Shown here in pieces: positions 44,028 through 52,904 of a stretch of DNA of 64,000 bases. This DNA is from Chloroflexota bacterium (GTDB lineage Bacteria; Chloroflexota; UBA11872). Location: NCBI GenBank assembly GCA_028873795.1, contig JAPPNP010000005.1:36738-100737 (forward strand), given 5' to 3'. The notes under the pieces were generated by a model. That model had not been told where the DNA came from. It was given only the letters and a program-made list of their open reading frames with translations, and ran no database searches. Position 1 is the stretch's first letter, and each line of letters opens with the position of its first letter. Both the position numbers and the translations under genes were made by a program.

Positions 44028-45443
44028 CTAGTACGCCCCGCGCCCGCGCGCCACGACCCAGACGGTGCGGGCGAGGATCGAGATATCCAGCAGCGGCGAG
44101 TAGTTCTGGATGTAGAACAGGTCGTACTCGACGTTTTCAACGAGCGGCAGATCGCCGCGGCCGTTGACCTGCCACCAGCCGGTGATTCCCGGGAGCACGG
44201 AGAGTCGCTGCCGCTGCCAGGATTCGTATTGGTCCACCACCCAGGGCAGCTCGGGCCGAGGACCCACCAGGCTCATCTCGCCACGCAGCACGTTCCAGAG
44301 TTGGGGCAGCTCGTCCAGGCTGGCGCGGCGGAGCAGGCGACCGACCCTGGTGACCCGCATGTCGTTGGCCGGCTTGTAGATGTCTTCCAGCCGCTGGCCG
44401 CTTTGCCGGGCCGCCTCGATCTGGGCCTCGGCGTTCGCAACCATGGTGCGGAACTTGTACATCGTGAACAGTCGGCCGTTCTCGCCCACCCGGCGCTGGG
44501 CGAAGATGACCGGACGCCCGGTTTCCAGCCAGACGGCCAGGGCGGAAAACGCCATCACCGGCGCCATCACCACCAGGGTCAGGAGCCCCAGCACCAGGTC
44601 GAACACGCGCTTGACGACCCGATCGAAGCCGGTGATCTCGGGCGCGCGCACGCTGATCATCGGGATGCCCCAGGTGTCTTCGGCCATCGTGCGACCCGGC
44701 ATCAGGTCGAAGACGTCGGGCACCACGCGAATGCGCACGTCGGCGCGCTCCAGCGCCAGCACCGACTCGCGCAGCCGGCTGTGGGCGTGCAGCGGCAGCG
44801 CAATGATCACGTCGTCGGGACCGTGCCGTTCCACGAGCGCCGGCAGCTCCTCAACCAGTCCCAGCACCGGACGCCCATTCAGTGTCGTGCCCTGCTTTTG
44901 CGCGTCGTCGTCGGCGAATCCCAGCACCTCGTAGCCTGACCACGGCCGGTCGATGATCAATCGCGACACTCGGTCCCCAACCGGACCCGCGCCGGCGATC
45001 AACACCAGCCGACGAGTGGCCGGCGAGAGGTGCCGCGTGCGCAGCGCCAGGTTGAGCAACCACCGGAAGTTGATCAGGATCGCCAGATCGAGCACCACGA
45101 AGTAGACGAAGAGCAACCGCGACAGGAACTCGACCTTGAGCACGAAGAAGGCCGCGAAAAGCGCGCCCGTGGCCAGCAGCACCGCAAAGATGATCGCGCG
45201 CGCTTCGAGCACCACGCGCATTACCCGCCGGTGGTCGTAGACCCTGGCGAAGCGCAGGAAAAACGCCCATGTGATCGACACGATCACGTACTCGCGCGCG
45301 CCCAGCCAGTCCAGGTGCTCGGCGGGACCGAAGCCGAATGGCAGCGCGTGACGCAGCGCGTCCGCCGCCAGCAGCGCCAGCATGGTCAACAGCACGTCGG
45401 CGATCGCGAGGAATCCGCCGACGGCGCGAGTTCGACTTAGCAC
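44028..45443 (-). CDS. Undecaprenyl-phosphate sugar-phosphate transferase (WbaP/polyprenyl glycosylphosphotransferase)
   Basis: This 471-aa protein has four to five N-terminal membrane segments and a central Rossmann-like domain (L-V-L-I-A-G-A-G-P-V-G-D-R-V). The C-terminal catalytic domain has K-R-V-F-D-L, Y-K-F-R-T-M, the signature D-E-L-P-Q-L-W-N-V-L-R-G-E-M-S-L-V-G-P-R-P-E and P-G-I-T-G-W-W-Q-V-N-G-R. It attaches the first sugar phosphate to undecaprenyl phosphate. The GTG start lies next to the stop of the upstream GT4. It is the last gene of the minus-strand cluster, and could also feed the 25-kb locus, which has no such enzyme. Confidence 0.95.
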   Translation of the reverse strand: MLSRTRAVGGFLAIADVLLTMLALLAADALRHALPFGFGPAEHLDWLGAREYVIVSITWAFFLRFARVYDHRRVMRVVLEARAIIFAVLLATGALFAAFFVLKVEFLSRLLFVYFVVLDLAILINFRWLLNLALRTRHLSPATRRLVLIAGAGPVGDRVSRLIIDRPWSGYEVLGFADDDAQKQGTTLNGRPVLGLVEELPALVERHGPDDVIIALPLHAHSRLRESVLALERADVRIRVVPDVFDLMPGRTMAEDTWGIPMISVRAPEITGFDRVVKRVFDLVLGLLTLVVMAPVMAFSALAVWLETGRPVIFAQRRVGENGRLFTMYKFRTMVANAEAQIEAARQSGQRLEDIYKPANDMRVTRVGRLLRRASLDELPQLWNVLRGEMSLVGPRPELPWVVDQYESWQRQRLSVLPGITGWWQVNGRGDLPLVENVEYDLFYIQNYSPLLDISILARTVWVVARGRGAY

Positions 45444-45444
45444 G

Positions 45445-46563
45445 TCAGTTTGTCTGCACGAGTTCGCGGTACACGGCTTCGGTGGCGCGGGCCATGCCGT
45501 GGCGATCCTGCCGCCGGCGCATGCCGCACGCCGCCGCCTGCGCGATGGTGCGAGCCAACGCTGGCTCTGTCAACACTCGCAGGGCCGCGCCGCCCGCGGC
45601 CGCTCCGTCGCCCGCGTCCACCAGCAAACCCGTGTCCCCGTCGGCGATCAGATCGCTGGTGCCGATAGCTTGCGCGCCCACGACCGGCACGGCGGCCCAC
45701 ATGGCCTCCATGACGGAATAGGGCACGCCCTCCCACCGCGCCAGGTGCAGATAGACATCCATGGCCGGCAGCAGCGTACGCGCGTCGGGCACGAAGCCGG
45801 GACGAAGGGTGGCATGCAAGAGACCGAGGTCCGCGAGTCGCTGCTCGACCACCGTCTGCAGCTCACCGCCGTTGATCCACAGCAGTCGAGTCTCCGGGCG
45901 CGCCGTGTGAATCACGCGGAACGCCTCAACGATGTCCATCGGGGCCTTCTGGGCGGTGAAGCGCGAAGTCGTGCCGACCACCGGCACGTCGGGGGACAGT
46001 CCCAGCCGCCGCCGAGCCTCGGTCTTCGACAGCGCCTCGAACGGCTCGAAGCCGTTGGGCACCAGCCGCACGCGCGATGCCCCTAGCAGCTTCACCGCCT
46101 CACGGTGCTCACCGTCGGACAGCGCGATCACCCGGTCAGTCATGGCCCCGAGCGCACGCTCGATCCCGCGCGCCACGGCGCGACCGATCCCGCCGGCGAA
46201 GTTGAGGTAGTAGAAGCCGTGCGGGGTATGCACGGTGCGGACGCCGTCCCAGCGCGCGGCCAGCCGCCCGGTGATTCCGGCCTTTGTGCTGTGGGTGTGG
46301 ACGATGTCGTAGCCGCCCCTCCGAATCAACCGCGCCAGGCGCACAATGGTGGTCGCGTCGTCCCAGGGCCTGATCGCGCGCACCATCGGTATCTGCCGCA
46401 CGGTCACTCCCGCCTCATGCAGGTCGCCCGCAAACGACGTATCGCCGTGGGCTTCCGATCGCACCGCCGGACACGCCACCTCGACCTCCACGGAGGCAGG
46501 GTCGAACGACGTCGCCAAGTCGAACAGATGCCGCTTGGTGCCACCGATGGTGGCCTCCATCAC
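45445..46563 (-). CDS. GT4 family glycosyltransferase
   Basis: This 372-aa GT-B protein begins M-E-A-T-I-G-G-T-K-R-H-L, the usual acceptor loop of EpsD/CapM-like enzymes, and contains V-V-G-T-T-S-R-F-T-A-Q-K-A-P and E-G-V-P-Y-S-V-M-E-A-M-W-A-A-V-P. Homologs have about a dozen residues before this point. A CTG at 46599, overlapping the epimerase stop (CTGA) with GGAG 5 nt upstream, would add R-V-L-Q-V and give a full N-terminal strand. I list the conservative GTG start. An initial or second transfer after the sugar-phosphate step is likely. Confidence 0.88.
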   Translation of the reverse strand: MMEATIGGTKRHLFDLATSFDPASVEVEVACPAVRSEAHGDTSFAGDLHEAGVTVRQIPMVRAIRPWDDATTIVRLARLIRRGGYDIVHTHSTKAGITGRLAARWDGVRTVHTPHGFYYLNFAGGIGRAVARGIERALGAMTDRVIALSDGEHREAVKLLGASRVRLVPNGFEPFEALSKTEARRRLGLSPDVPVVGTTSRFTAQKAPMDIVEAFRVIHTARPETRLLWINGGELQTVVEQRLADLGLLHATLRPGFVPDARTLLPAMDVYLHLARWEGVPYSVMEAMWAAVPVVGAQAIGTSDLIADGDTGLLVDAGDGAAAGGAALRVLTEPALARTIAQAAACGMRRRQDRHGMARATEAVYRELVQTN

Positions 46564-46595
46564 CTGGAGGACGCGGATGGGGCGACTCGGCGGCG

Positions 46596-47564
46596 TCAGG
46601 GTCGCTCCAACACCGACTCGCGCAGCCAGGCGTACTCGGCCTCGAGTCCCTGGCGCACGGTCGTGGTGGGATTGAAGTCCAGCTCGCGACGGGCCTTGCT
46701 GATATCGGCCTGGCTGTGAAGCTGATCCGCCGGATTGGCGTCGGTGTAGATCAACTCTGCCGGGCGGCCGACGACGTACTCCATCTCCTGCACGAACTCA
46801 TTCACGGACACCGTCGGGCCGCTGCCGATGTTGTAGACCTCGCCGATCGGCAGCACGTCCAGCACCCGCGCCTGCGCCTCGACGGCGTCCATCACATAGG
46901 TCAGCTCGCGCGTCTGCTCGCCGTCGCCGTAGATGGTGATCGGGCGGCCCTCGGCGATGGCCTTCAGGCCGATGTGCGCCAGCATGTCGGGGCGCTGGCG
47001 CGGACCGAATAGCGTGTAGTACCGCAGGATCACGACCGGCAGTCCGAAGAGCTGGCGGAACCCATTGAGCACGTGCTCATCCATCAGCTTCGACATCGCG
47101 TAGAACGCGCGGGGGTTCAGGTCGTGAGCCTCGGGCGTCGGCAGCTTCGGATTGAATCCGTAGATCGACGACGTGGACGCGAAGCTGAAGAGCTCGACGC
47201 CGGACGCCAGGGCCGCCTCCGCCAACCGCTGCGTCGAAAGGCAGTTGTCGCGCATGTAGCGGCCGTAGTTGAACGCGGTCCACCCCTCACGCACGCCGGC
47301 GCGCGCCGCGAGATGGAATATGAACTGCGCCCGGTCGGTCAGGGGCCGCAGGTCCAGGTCCATCAGGTGACCCTCGACGGTTTCGTATTCCGGATGCGCC
47401 AGCAGACGGCGCTCGTTGTCCCGCTTCTGCCGGATGTCGTAGGAGTCCGTGAACCCGTCCAGGCCGATCACGTGGTGCCCCTCGAGGAGCAAACGCTCGG
47501 CGAGGTGGGAGCCGATGAAGCCACAGGCTCCCGTCACGAGGCTGGTTGGGCGGTTACTGGACAT
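46596..47564 (-). CDS. NAD-dependent nucleotide-sugar epimerase (extended SDR)
   Basis: This 322-aa protein has the NAD-binding T-G-A-C-G-F-I-G-S-H-L motif at the N terminus, the catalytic Ser region S-T-S-S-I-Y-G and Y-A-M-S-K as the Y-x3-K motif, followed by R-Y-Y-T-L-F-G-P-R-Q-R-P. This fits UDP-glucuronate or UDP-glucose 4-epimerases (GalE-like). It supplies an activated sugar for the cluster. It precedes the GT4 gene in the transcript with a possible CTGA coupling and follows a 77-nt gap after the upstream GT4. Confidence 0.92.
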   Translation of the reverse strand: MSSNRPTSLVTGACGFIGSHLAERLLLEGHHVIGLDGFTDSYDIRQKRDNERRLLAHPEYETVEGHLMDLDLRPLTDRAQFIFHLAARAGVREGWTAFNYGRYMRDNCLSTQRLAEAALASGVELFSFASTSSIYGFNPKLPTPEAHDLNPRAFYAMSKLMDEHVLNGFRQLFGLPVVILRYYTLFGPRQRPDMLAHIGLKAIAEGRPITIYGDGEQTRELTYVMDAVEAQARVLDVLPIGEVYNIGSGPTVSVNEFVQEMEYVVGRPAELIYTDANPADQLHSQADISKARRELDFNPTTTVRQGLEAEYAWLRESVLERP

Positions 47565-47641
47565 TCAGGGTCTTCACGTCAAGGTGGCGCGCCCCACGCG
47601 CGCCTGCCTGAAAGTATATCGGCGCGGTGGGCAAGGCCATC

Positions 47642-48772
47642 TCAGGCGGGCGCACCCAACATCTCGTCATATACGGCCTGCGTGGCGGTCCGCATACGGT
47701 CGATGGCAAAGGCCTCGCGAGCGCGCCGTGCGGCCGCCGTACCCATGCGCCGACGCGCCGCGTCGTCATCCAGGAGGCGTATCAGCGCCTTGGCGAATCC
47801 GAACATGTCGCCCGCCGCGACCAGGATGCCGCTTTCGCCGTCGCTGACGACTTCGGGCACGCCCCCCACTGCCGTCGCCACGACTGGGCGGCCGGCAGCC
47901 ATGGCCTCGAGCAGCGCCAGGCCAAACCCTTCCCAGTCCGACGCCAGCGCAACCACGTCGCACGCCGCCAGCAGGCGCGACATATCGCTCCGGACCCCCA
48001 GCCAGCGCACCGCGCCGTCGGCGTCGATGAGGTCGGCAAGCGCGTGCAGATCGCGCTCGTAGAGCTCCGACCCGAGCTGGCGACCTCCGGCGAGCAGAAG
48101 CACGGCATCCGGCTGCTCCCGGTGCACGCGCTCGAAGGCGCGCAGCAGCATGCCATGGTTTTTCTGTGGATCGAGCCGCGCCGGACAGAGCACCACCCGA
48201 GCGCCTGCCTCGATGCCAAGCTCCGCGCGCGCGCCCGACCGATCCAGGTTCGCGAAGGGCGCGGCGTCGATGCCGTAGAGCACCACTCGGGTCTTAGCCG
48301 CCGGCACGCCGCCCGTCGTGACGGCCCACGCGCGCACCGCGTCCGAGATGCCAATCGTGACGTCCGGCATCCCCGCCGTGCGCCGGTGGAGCCAGCGCCA
48401 GACCGGGTGCTCCAAGCGCGCCTCCAGGTTGTGCTTGGTCGCCACCAGCCCTGGGACTCGGGCCGCGCGAGCCGCCAGCGCTCCGTACATGTCGGCGCGC
48501 AGCAGATGCGTGTGCACCACGTCGTAGCGGCCGCGGGCGATGGCGGCGGTCAGTTGCGGCAACCGCGTCCATTCCCAGGGTCCCGCCATGGGCACGTGAT
48601 GCACCCGCCCGGCCAGGCGCTCGGCATCTGCCCGCAGATCATGGTCGCGGAAGTAGATCACGTCCTGCTGCACGCCGTCCGTGGGCTCGGCGAGCAACTG
48701 AAGCAAATGGCCCTGGGCGCCGCCGACGGCGAGCGACGAGATGACGTGGACGATCCGGCGCGGGGCCGTCAT
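47642..48772 (-). CDS. GT4 family glycosyltransferase
   Basis: This 376-aa protein starts at ATG 48772 (ATGA overlap with the gene upstream). An open frame to 49552 exists but is a shadow of that gene. The protein has S-L-A-V-G-G-A-Q-G-H-L as acceptor loop, V-L-C-P-A-R-L-D-P-Q-K-N-H at the domain start and E-G-F-G-L-A-L-L-E-A-M-A-A-G-R-P for donor binding. The V-G-G-A-Q-x-H-L loop is typical of GT4 enzymes in capsule and exopolysaccharide clusters. Confidence 0.9.
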   Translation of the reverse strand: MTAPRRIVHVISSLAVGGAQGHLLQLLAEPTDGVQQDVIYFRDHDLRADAERLAGRVHHVPMAGPWEWTRLPQLTAAIARGRYDVVHTHLLRADMYGALAARAARVPGLVATKHNLEARLEHPVWRWLHRRTAGMPDVTIGISDAVRAWAVTTGGVPAAKTRVVLYGIDAAPFANLDRSGARAELGIEAGARVVLCPARLDPQKNHGMLLRAFERVHREQPDAVLLLAGGRQLGSELYERDLHALADLIDADGAVRWLGVRSDMSRLLAACDVVALASDWEGFGLALLEAMAAGRPVVATAVGGVPEVVSDGESGILVAAGDMFGFAKALIRLLDDDAARRRMGTAAARRAREAFAIDRMRTATQAVYDEMLGAPA

Positions 48773-49986
48773 GCGGCGGCGATCAGGGCCTCGTAGCGCG
48801 CCAGCGTCCGATCCACTTGCCGGTCCAGGGTGAACCGTTGCGCCACGCGCCGGCGGCCGGCCTCGCCAAGCTCGCGCGCGAACGCCGGGTCCTCGACGAT
48901 GAGCGACAGCCGGTCGGCCAGGCCCATGGTGTCGTCCGGATGCACCGCGAATCCCGTCTCGCCGTCGGGAACGATCTCCGGTCCGGCGCCAAGCGTCGAC
49001 GCGATCACCGGCGTGCCGGTGGCCATGGACTCGATCAGCGTCAGGTTGAACGGGTCCGGATAGGTCGACGGCGCCAGCGTGACGGCAGCGGCGTGGTAGG
49101 CGTCGCGCAGCGTGTCGGCGTGCAGCCAGCCCGGTAGGATCAGCCGCTCGGCCACGCCCAGCTCCTGCGCCATCTGGCGCAGCTTCGGCGCGTAGCGTGG
49201 GTTGTCGCCGGCGATGACCAGGCGCGCCTCCGGGTTGCGCGCCTTCGCCAGGGCGTGCAGCGCGGCTTCGGCCCCCTTTTCGCGGCTCACTCGCGCGGCC
49301 AGCAGCGCCAGGGGCGCGTCGTCCAGGCCCAGCTTCGACCGAAACCGCGTGCCGTCGCCCTCTGCCCACCACTGGGCGTCGACGCCGTTGTGCATCACCT
49401 CGGCTCCGCCGTAGCCGTTGGCGCGCAACGCGGTCTGCAGCGCTTCGCTGATGACGAATATGTGATCCACGTGCGACGTCATCTGACGGTTGATGGCCGT
49501 GTTGCGCGCCGGGTTCCAGCGGAACCGCTGGCACTTGGCGCAGTTGAACCACCGCTGGCGAAAGTCGACCCGTCCGCCGCTGCAGATGAACTTGATGCAG
49601 CAGAACAGCAGGAAGTCGTGCGCGGTATAGGCCACCGGCGCGCGCGTTGCAGCCGCCGCCTCCAGCGAGGCGAACGACAGGTGCTGGTGCACGTTGTGCG
49701 CGTGCACCACGTCGGGCCCGAAATCCGACAGCGCCCGGCGCACGCCGCCCAGCACGACCGGATTCATCATGGCCACGGTGTTCCGGAAACGCTCCGGGTA
49801 GCTCGACTGCAAGCGCCGCACCTGCACCGGGCCGTCCGTGGTCTCGGTGGCCGCGTCGGGCCAGGTGGTCACCATCAGCACGTCGTGGCCGCGCCCCGCG
49901 AACGCGCGCGCCAAGCGCTGCGCCACCACCCCCGCCCCGCCCCGGTTGGCGGGGGGATAGGTGTCAGCCAGCAGGGCGATGCGCAT
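48769..49986 (-). CDS. GT4 family glycosyltransferase with Cys-rich insert
   Basis: This 405-aa protein starts at ATG 49986 (GGAAGG about 5 nt upstream; a GTG 6 nt earlier is an alternative). It has R-G-G-A-G-V-V-A-Q-R-L as acceptor loop and L-L-A-A-R-V-S-R-E-K-G-A at the domain start, with D-P-F-N-L-T-L-I-E-S-M-A-T-G-T-P for donor binding. A cysteine-bearing segment F-C-C-I-K-F-I-C...C-A-K-C-Q-R-F in the N-terminal half could bind zinc, a trait of some GT4 proteins. It is the first gene of the minus-strand cluster. Confidence 0.9.
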   Translation of the reverse strand: MRIALLADTYPPANRGGAGVVAQRLARAFAGRGHDVLMVTTWPDAATETTDGPVQVRRLQSSYPERFRNTVAMMNPVVLGGVRRALSDFGPDVVHAHNVHQHLSFASLEAAAATRAPVAYTAHDFLLFCCIKFICSGGRVDFRQRWFNCAKCQRFRWNPARNTAINRQMTSHVDHIFVISEALQTALRANGYGGAEVMHNGVDAQWWAEGDGTRFRSKLGLDDAPLALLAARVSREKGAEAALHALAKARNPEARLVIAGDNPRYAPKLRQMAQELGVAERLILPGWLHADTLRDAYHAAAVTLAPSTYPDPFNLTLIESMATGTPVIASTLGAGPEIVPDGETGFAVHPDDTMGLADRLSLIVEDPAFARELGEAGRRRVAQRFTLDRQVDRTLARYEALIAAA

Positions 49987-50037
49987 GGGCACCTTCCGAA
50001 CGTTTGCTGTTGATTCTAGAAAGCCGGGACCCGCGTG

Positions 50038-50493
50038 CTACTCGTACGGTCGCCCGCCGGTGGGCACGTCGCGTCCCTCGTCGAGGTCCAGGCGGTCGAA
50101 GTGCCGCGTGATGTCGGTGCGGTGGGCGTGTCCGCAGTCCGCCAGATATTTCCGGAACCCGCGCCACGACCATCGATCGTCCTTGTCATCAGGCGTGGCG
50201 GCCCACATCTTCCGATTGAACTCTTCAATCTCGTCCGGCGTCCGCGGCGTCATGCGCTCGGCGATCCAGGCCCACACGTCCTCGTCGGTCGGGCGGTCGC
50301 GCAGCGCTTCGAGGAAGTCCTTGGCGGAGACGCCCAGGAACTTGAACAAGCGCCCAGACCGTCCGTGCCGGGCGATGTACTCGCCCAGCGTTCCCGCCAA
50401 CTCCGCGCGACCCTTGTCGATGCTGCGTGGCAGAAACACGATCCCACCGAGCTTCTCGTAGGGACTGCGCGGCACGTCCTGAGTCAGATCCAT
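50038..50493 (-). CDS. DUF5069-family protein
   Basis: This 151-aa soluble protein matches DUF5069 in its N terminus: M-D-L-T-Q-D-V-P-R-S-P-Y-E-K-L-G-G-I-V-F-L-P-R, followed by I-D-K-G-R-A. GAGGAG lies 7 nt upstream of the ATG. The W-I-A-E-R and W-S-W-R-G segments are notable aromatic clusters, but no catalytic motif can be assigned. The gene starts 4 nt after the penicillin-acylase-like stop, so the two are co-transcribed. Its role is unknown. Confidence 0.8.
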   Translation of the reverse strand: MDLTQDVPRSPYEKLGGIVFLPRSIDKGRAELAGTLGEYIARHGRSGRLFKFLGVSAKDFLEALRDRPTDEDVWAWIAERMTPRTPDEIEEFNRKMWAATPDDKDDRWSWRGFRKYLADCGHAHRTDITRHFDRLDLDEGRDVPTGGRPYE

Positions 50494-50497
50494 CGCG

Positions 50498-52900
50498 TCA
50501 CTCCTCTGGCTGCAACGTCCGCGTGTGGCTGATCGTTGCGCGCACCGCGTCGCGCTCCAAGGGAACCTGGCGATAGCGCCCCGCCAGCCAGTCGCCGAAC
50601 TGGTCCGCATAGTGCGGGCTGCCCGGTTGCCCCGACGGCCCCGCCGCGTCGAGCGACCACAGGCAGGCCGGCGATTCCGCCACGTCCACGATCAGTCGAT
50701 AGTTCGCGCCGCCGGTCGATTCGAATTCGGGCGACGAGCCCGTGTTGCACACGACGAAGCCGTTGCCGCTCGAGGGCTCGCCGCCGCGGTCGAGCAGGCG
50801 CCCCAAGTCGCCGCGATCCGTCAGCAGGTGGGGCAGCCACACCTTGTGCAGCCCGCCCCAGCTCCAGGCGGACATATCGTCGCCGAGCCTCTCGGTGAGC
50901 AGATCGAGCGCGCGGTTCATCGCCGACCGCGCCGCCGCGTCGCGCGCATCGTCCGACTCGAACCATCCCGCCGCGTCGTCGCCCAGCAGGCGCAGCGACA
51001 ACGCGCCGATGCCTCCCGCCACGAAGGCTGCCGGATCGCCCATGGCCAGCGCCGAGGCGTCCGCCGAGAAGCGTTCCGAGGCCACCGCCTCGTCCCATTG
51101 CTGATGGAAAGCCTCGAAGATCGCCGCGCCTGCGCTCTCGGCGGCCATGCGGCAGTCCCAGTCGCGCAACGCCGCAGCGGCCGTCTGCAACCGCGCGTCG
51201 CCGCCGTCCAGGATGCGCGTCAGCGCGTCGACCGCATTCAACGCCCGCAGTGACAGCGGGTCGTATTGCATCGCGGCCACTTCCTCGCGGGTGTGAGCCT
51301 CGCGCGACTCGATCATTTCCCGGATTCGCTGCGCGCGGTAGCCGCTGGGTGACGTGTTGGCCAGCGGATATGGGTAGTCCGACGGCGCCGGCAAGTTATT
51401 GGCCGTCGCCACCCAACCGCGCTCAGGATTGCGCACGCTGGGCATGCCCTCGAACGGCGTCATCCCCGTCCAGGCGTCGGCGGGGTCCCAGCCGCGGCGA
51501 TAGCCGCGCTCCACCCGCGACCGCAGCGGCACCTGGCCGGTCGCCCGGTAGCCGAAGCCGCCGTCAACGTCTGCGAGCACCATGCTCAGCGTCGGCGACA
51601 CCCACCCACGCAGGGCGTCCTCGAGTTCGGCGCAAGAGCCGGCCAGGTTCCACTCCAACAGCGCCGTCGGCCAGGCGCAGGGCAGAGCCCCCGCCCACCG
51701 CAGCGACACCGGTCCGGTGCCCTGCGCGAATCCCGGCAAGATCTCGTCCACGATCGGGCCGTTGCGCGACGACCGGATCGTTTCTTCGCGCACGCCTTCG
51801 CCGCGCACGGCGATGGATTCCACGCGCTCGCGCGCCGGTTCCCATTGGCCGTCGTAGAGGAAGGCGCCGGGATGCGCCGGGTCGGTGCGCTCCTGGTAGA
51901 GGTCGCGCTGCGAGCTGATGTTGTTGGTGATGCCCCAGGCGACGCGGAGATTGCGACCAAAGATGATCCCCGGCGCCCCGGCATACCCGGAGCCCGCCAC
52001 GTTGTAGCGCCCGCCAACCAGGTGCACCTGGTACCAGCAGCAGGGTGAGCCGAAGGCGATGTGTGGATCGCTGGCCACCATCCCGCCGCCGGACACGCTG
52101 CGGCTGGGGCCGACCACCCAGTTGTTGCTGCCGGTGAAGTCGTCGACCCCGCCCAATTGCGGCTCCAAGGCATCCATGCCGCTGCCGGCGCTCGCGTACT
52201 CCCCCGGATGCAGGATCGTCTCGTCGATCGCCTCCGCGGTCATGAAATTGCGGTACAGCGGACCGTCGCCCAGGACGCGCCGCGCCACCTCGGGAATGGC
52301 GATCACCGGGAACCGCCCGGTGAGATACCAGCGAAACTCACCCAGCAGCGCGATGGAGTCGAGCGGCCGCCACGGTTCCGGCCGGTAGTCCAGCAGGTCG
52401 AACTCGATGGGCGGCCGGTCGGCGCACTCCTCGATGAACAGGTTCACGCCCGCCGCGAAGGCCTCGTAGCGCGCCGCCGTCTCGTCGGGCAGGCGCGCCG
52501 TTTCCTCCTCCGCGATTCGATGCAGCCCGACCGTGCGCACGAGCAGGTCATAGTCGAACGCCTCGGCGCCGAGGACTTCCGCCAGCCGTCCCAGCGCCCG
52601 CCGCCGCAGGTAGTCCATCTGGAACAGCCGGTCCTGCGCCATCGCGTAGCCGTAGCCCACGAAGAGGTCGGTCTCGCTGTCGGCGAAGACGTGCGCCAGG
52701 CCGCTGGTGTCGCGGTGAATCTCGACTGCCGCACCGACCGGCCCCGACGTCCGCCCTTCGGTCGCCGCCAGCCGGCTCTCGAGCTCCTGGTTCCACCAGG
52801 CGTCGAACTCGGCGTCGCTCAGCCCGGCGGCGGCGCGGACGGCGTCAATCGGCTCGCCGCGGCCCAACTGGTGCAGGATCCGTCGCGAGTCGATGGCCAT
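50498..52900 (-). CDS. Penicillin acylase-type Ntn hydrolase
   Basis: This 800-aa protein belongs to the penicillin/cephalosporin acylase family. G-S-N-N-W-V-V near residue 240 holds the Ser that would become the N-terminal nucleophile of the beta chain after self-cleavage. Before it lies the alpha chain with G-Y-A-M-A-Q-D-R-L-F-Q-M-D-Y, the family's typical sequence. Members act on acylated lactams, homoserine lactones or N-acyl amino acids. No signal peptide is visible from ATG 52900 (GGGAG upstream), while known members are usually periplasmic. An open frame to 53101 is not supported. Substrate unknown. Confidence 0.92.
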   Translation of the reverse strand: MAIDSRRILHQLGRGEPIDAVRAAAGLSDAEFDAWWNQELESRLAATEGRTSGPVGAAVEIHRDTSGLAHVFADSETDLFVGYGYAMAQDRLFQMDYLRRRALGRLAEVLGAEAFDYDLLVRTVGLHRIAEEETARLPDETAARYEAFAAGVNLFIEECADRPPIEFDLLDYRPEPWRPLDSIALLGEFRWYLTGRFPVIAIPEVARRVLGDGPLYRNFMTAEAIDETILHPGEYASAGSGMDALEPQLGGVDDFTGSNNWVVGPSRSVSGGGMVASDPHIAFGSPCCWYQVHLVGGRYNVAGSGYAGAPGIIFGRNLRVAWGITNNISSQRDLYQERTDPAHPGAFLYDGQWEPARERVESIAVRGEGVREETIRSSRNGPIVDEILPGFAQGTGPVSLRWAGALPCAWPTALLEWNLAGSCAELEDALRGWVSPTLSMVLADVDGGFGYRATGQVPLRSRVERGYRRGWDPADAWTGMTPFEGMPSVRNPERGWVATANNLPAPSDYPYPLANTSPSGYRAQRIREMIESREAHTREEVAAMQYDPLSLRALNAVDALTRILDGGDARLQTAAAALRDWDCRMAAESAGAAIFEAFHQQWDEAVASERFSADASALAMGDPAAFVAGGIGALSLRLLGDDAAGWFESDDARDAAARSAMNRALDLLTERLGDDMSAWSWGGLHKVWLPHLLTDRGDLGRLLDRGGEPSSGNGFVVCNTGSSPEFESTGGANYRLIVDVAESPACLWSLDAAGPSGQPGSPHYADQFGDWLAGRYRQVPLERDAVRATISHTRTLQPEE

Positions 52901-52904
52901 AGTT

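Noticed and set aside
48773..49552. Long N-terminal extension of the GT4 at 47642-48772
   Set aside because: It is in a shadow frame of the next GT4 gene. The ATGA junction at 48769-48772 gives a normal GT4 length and N terminus.
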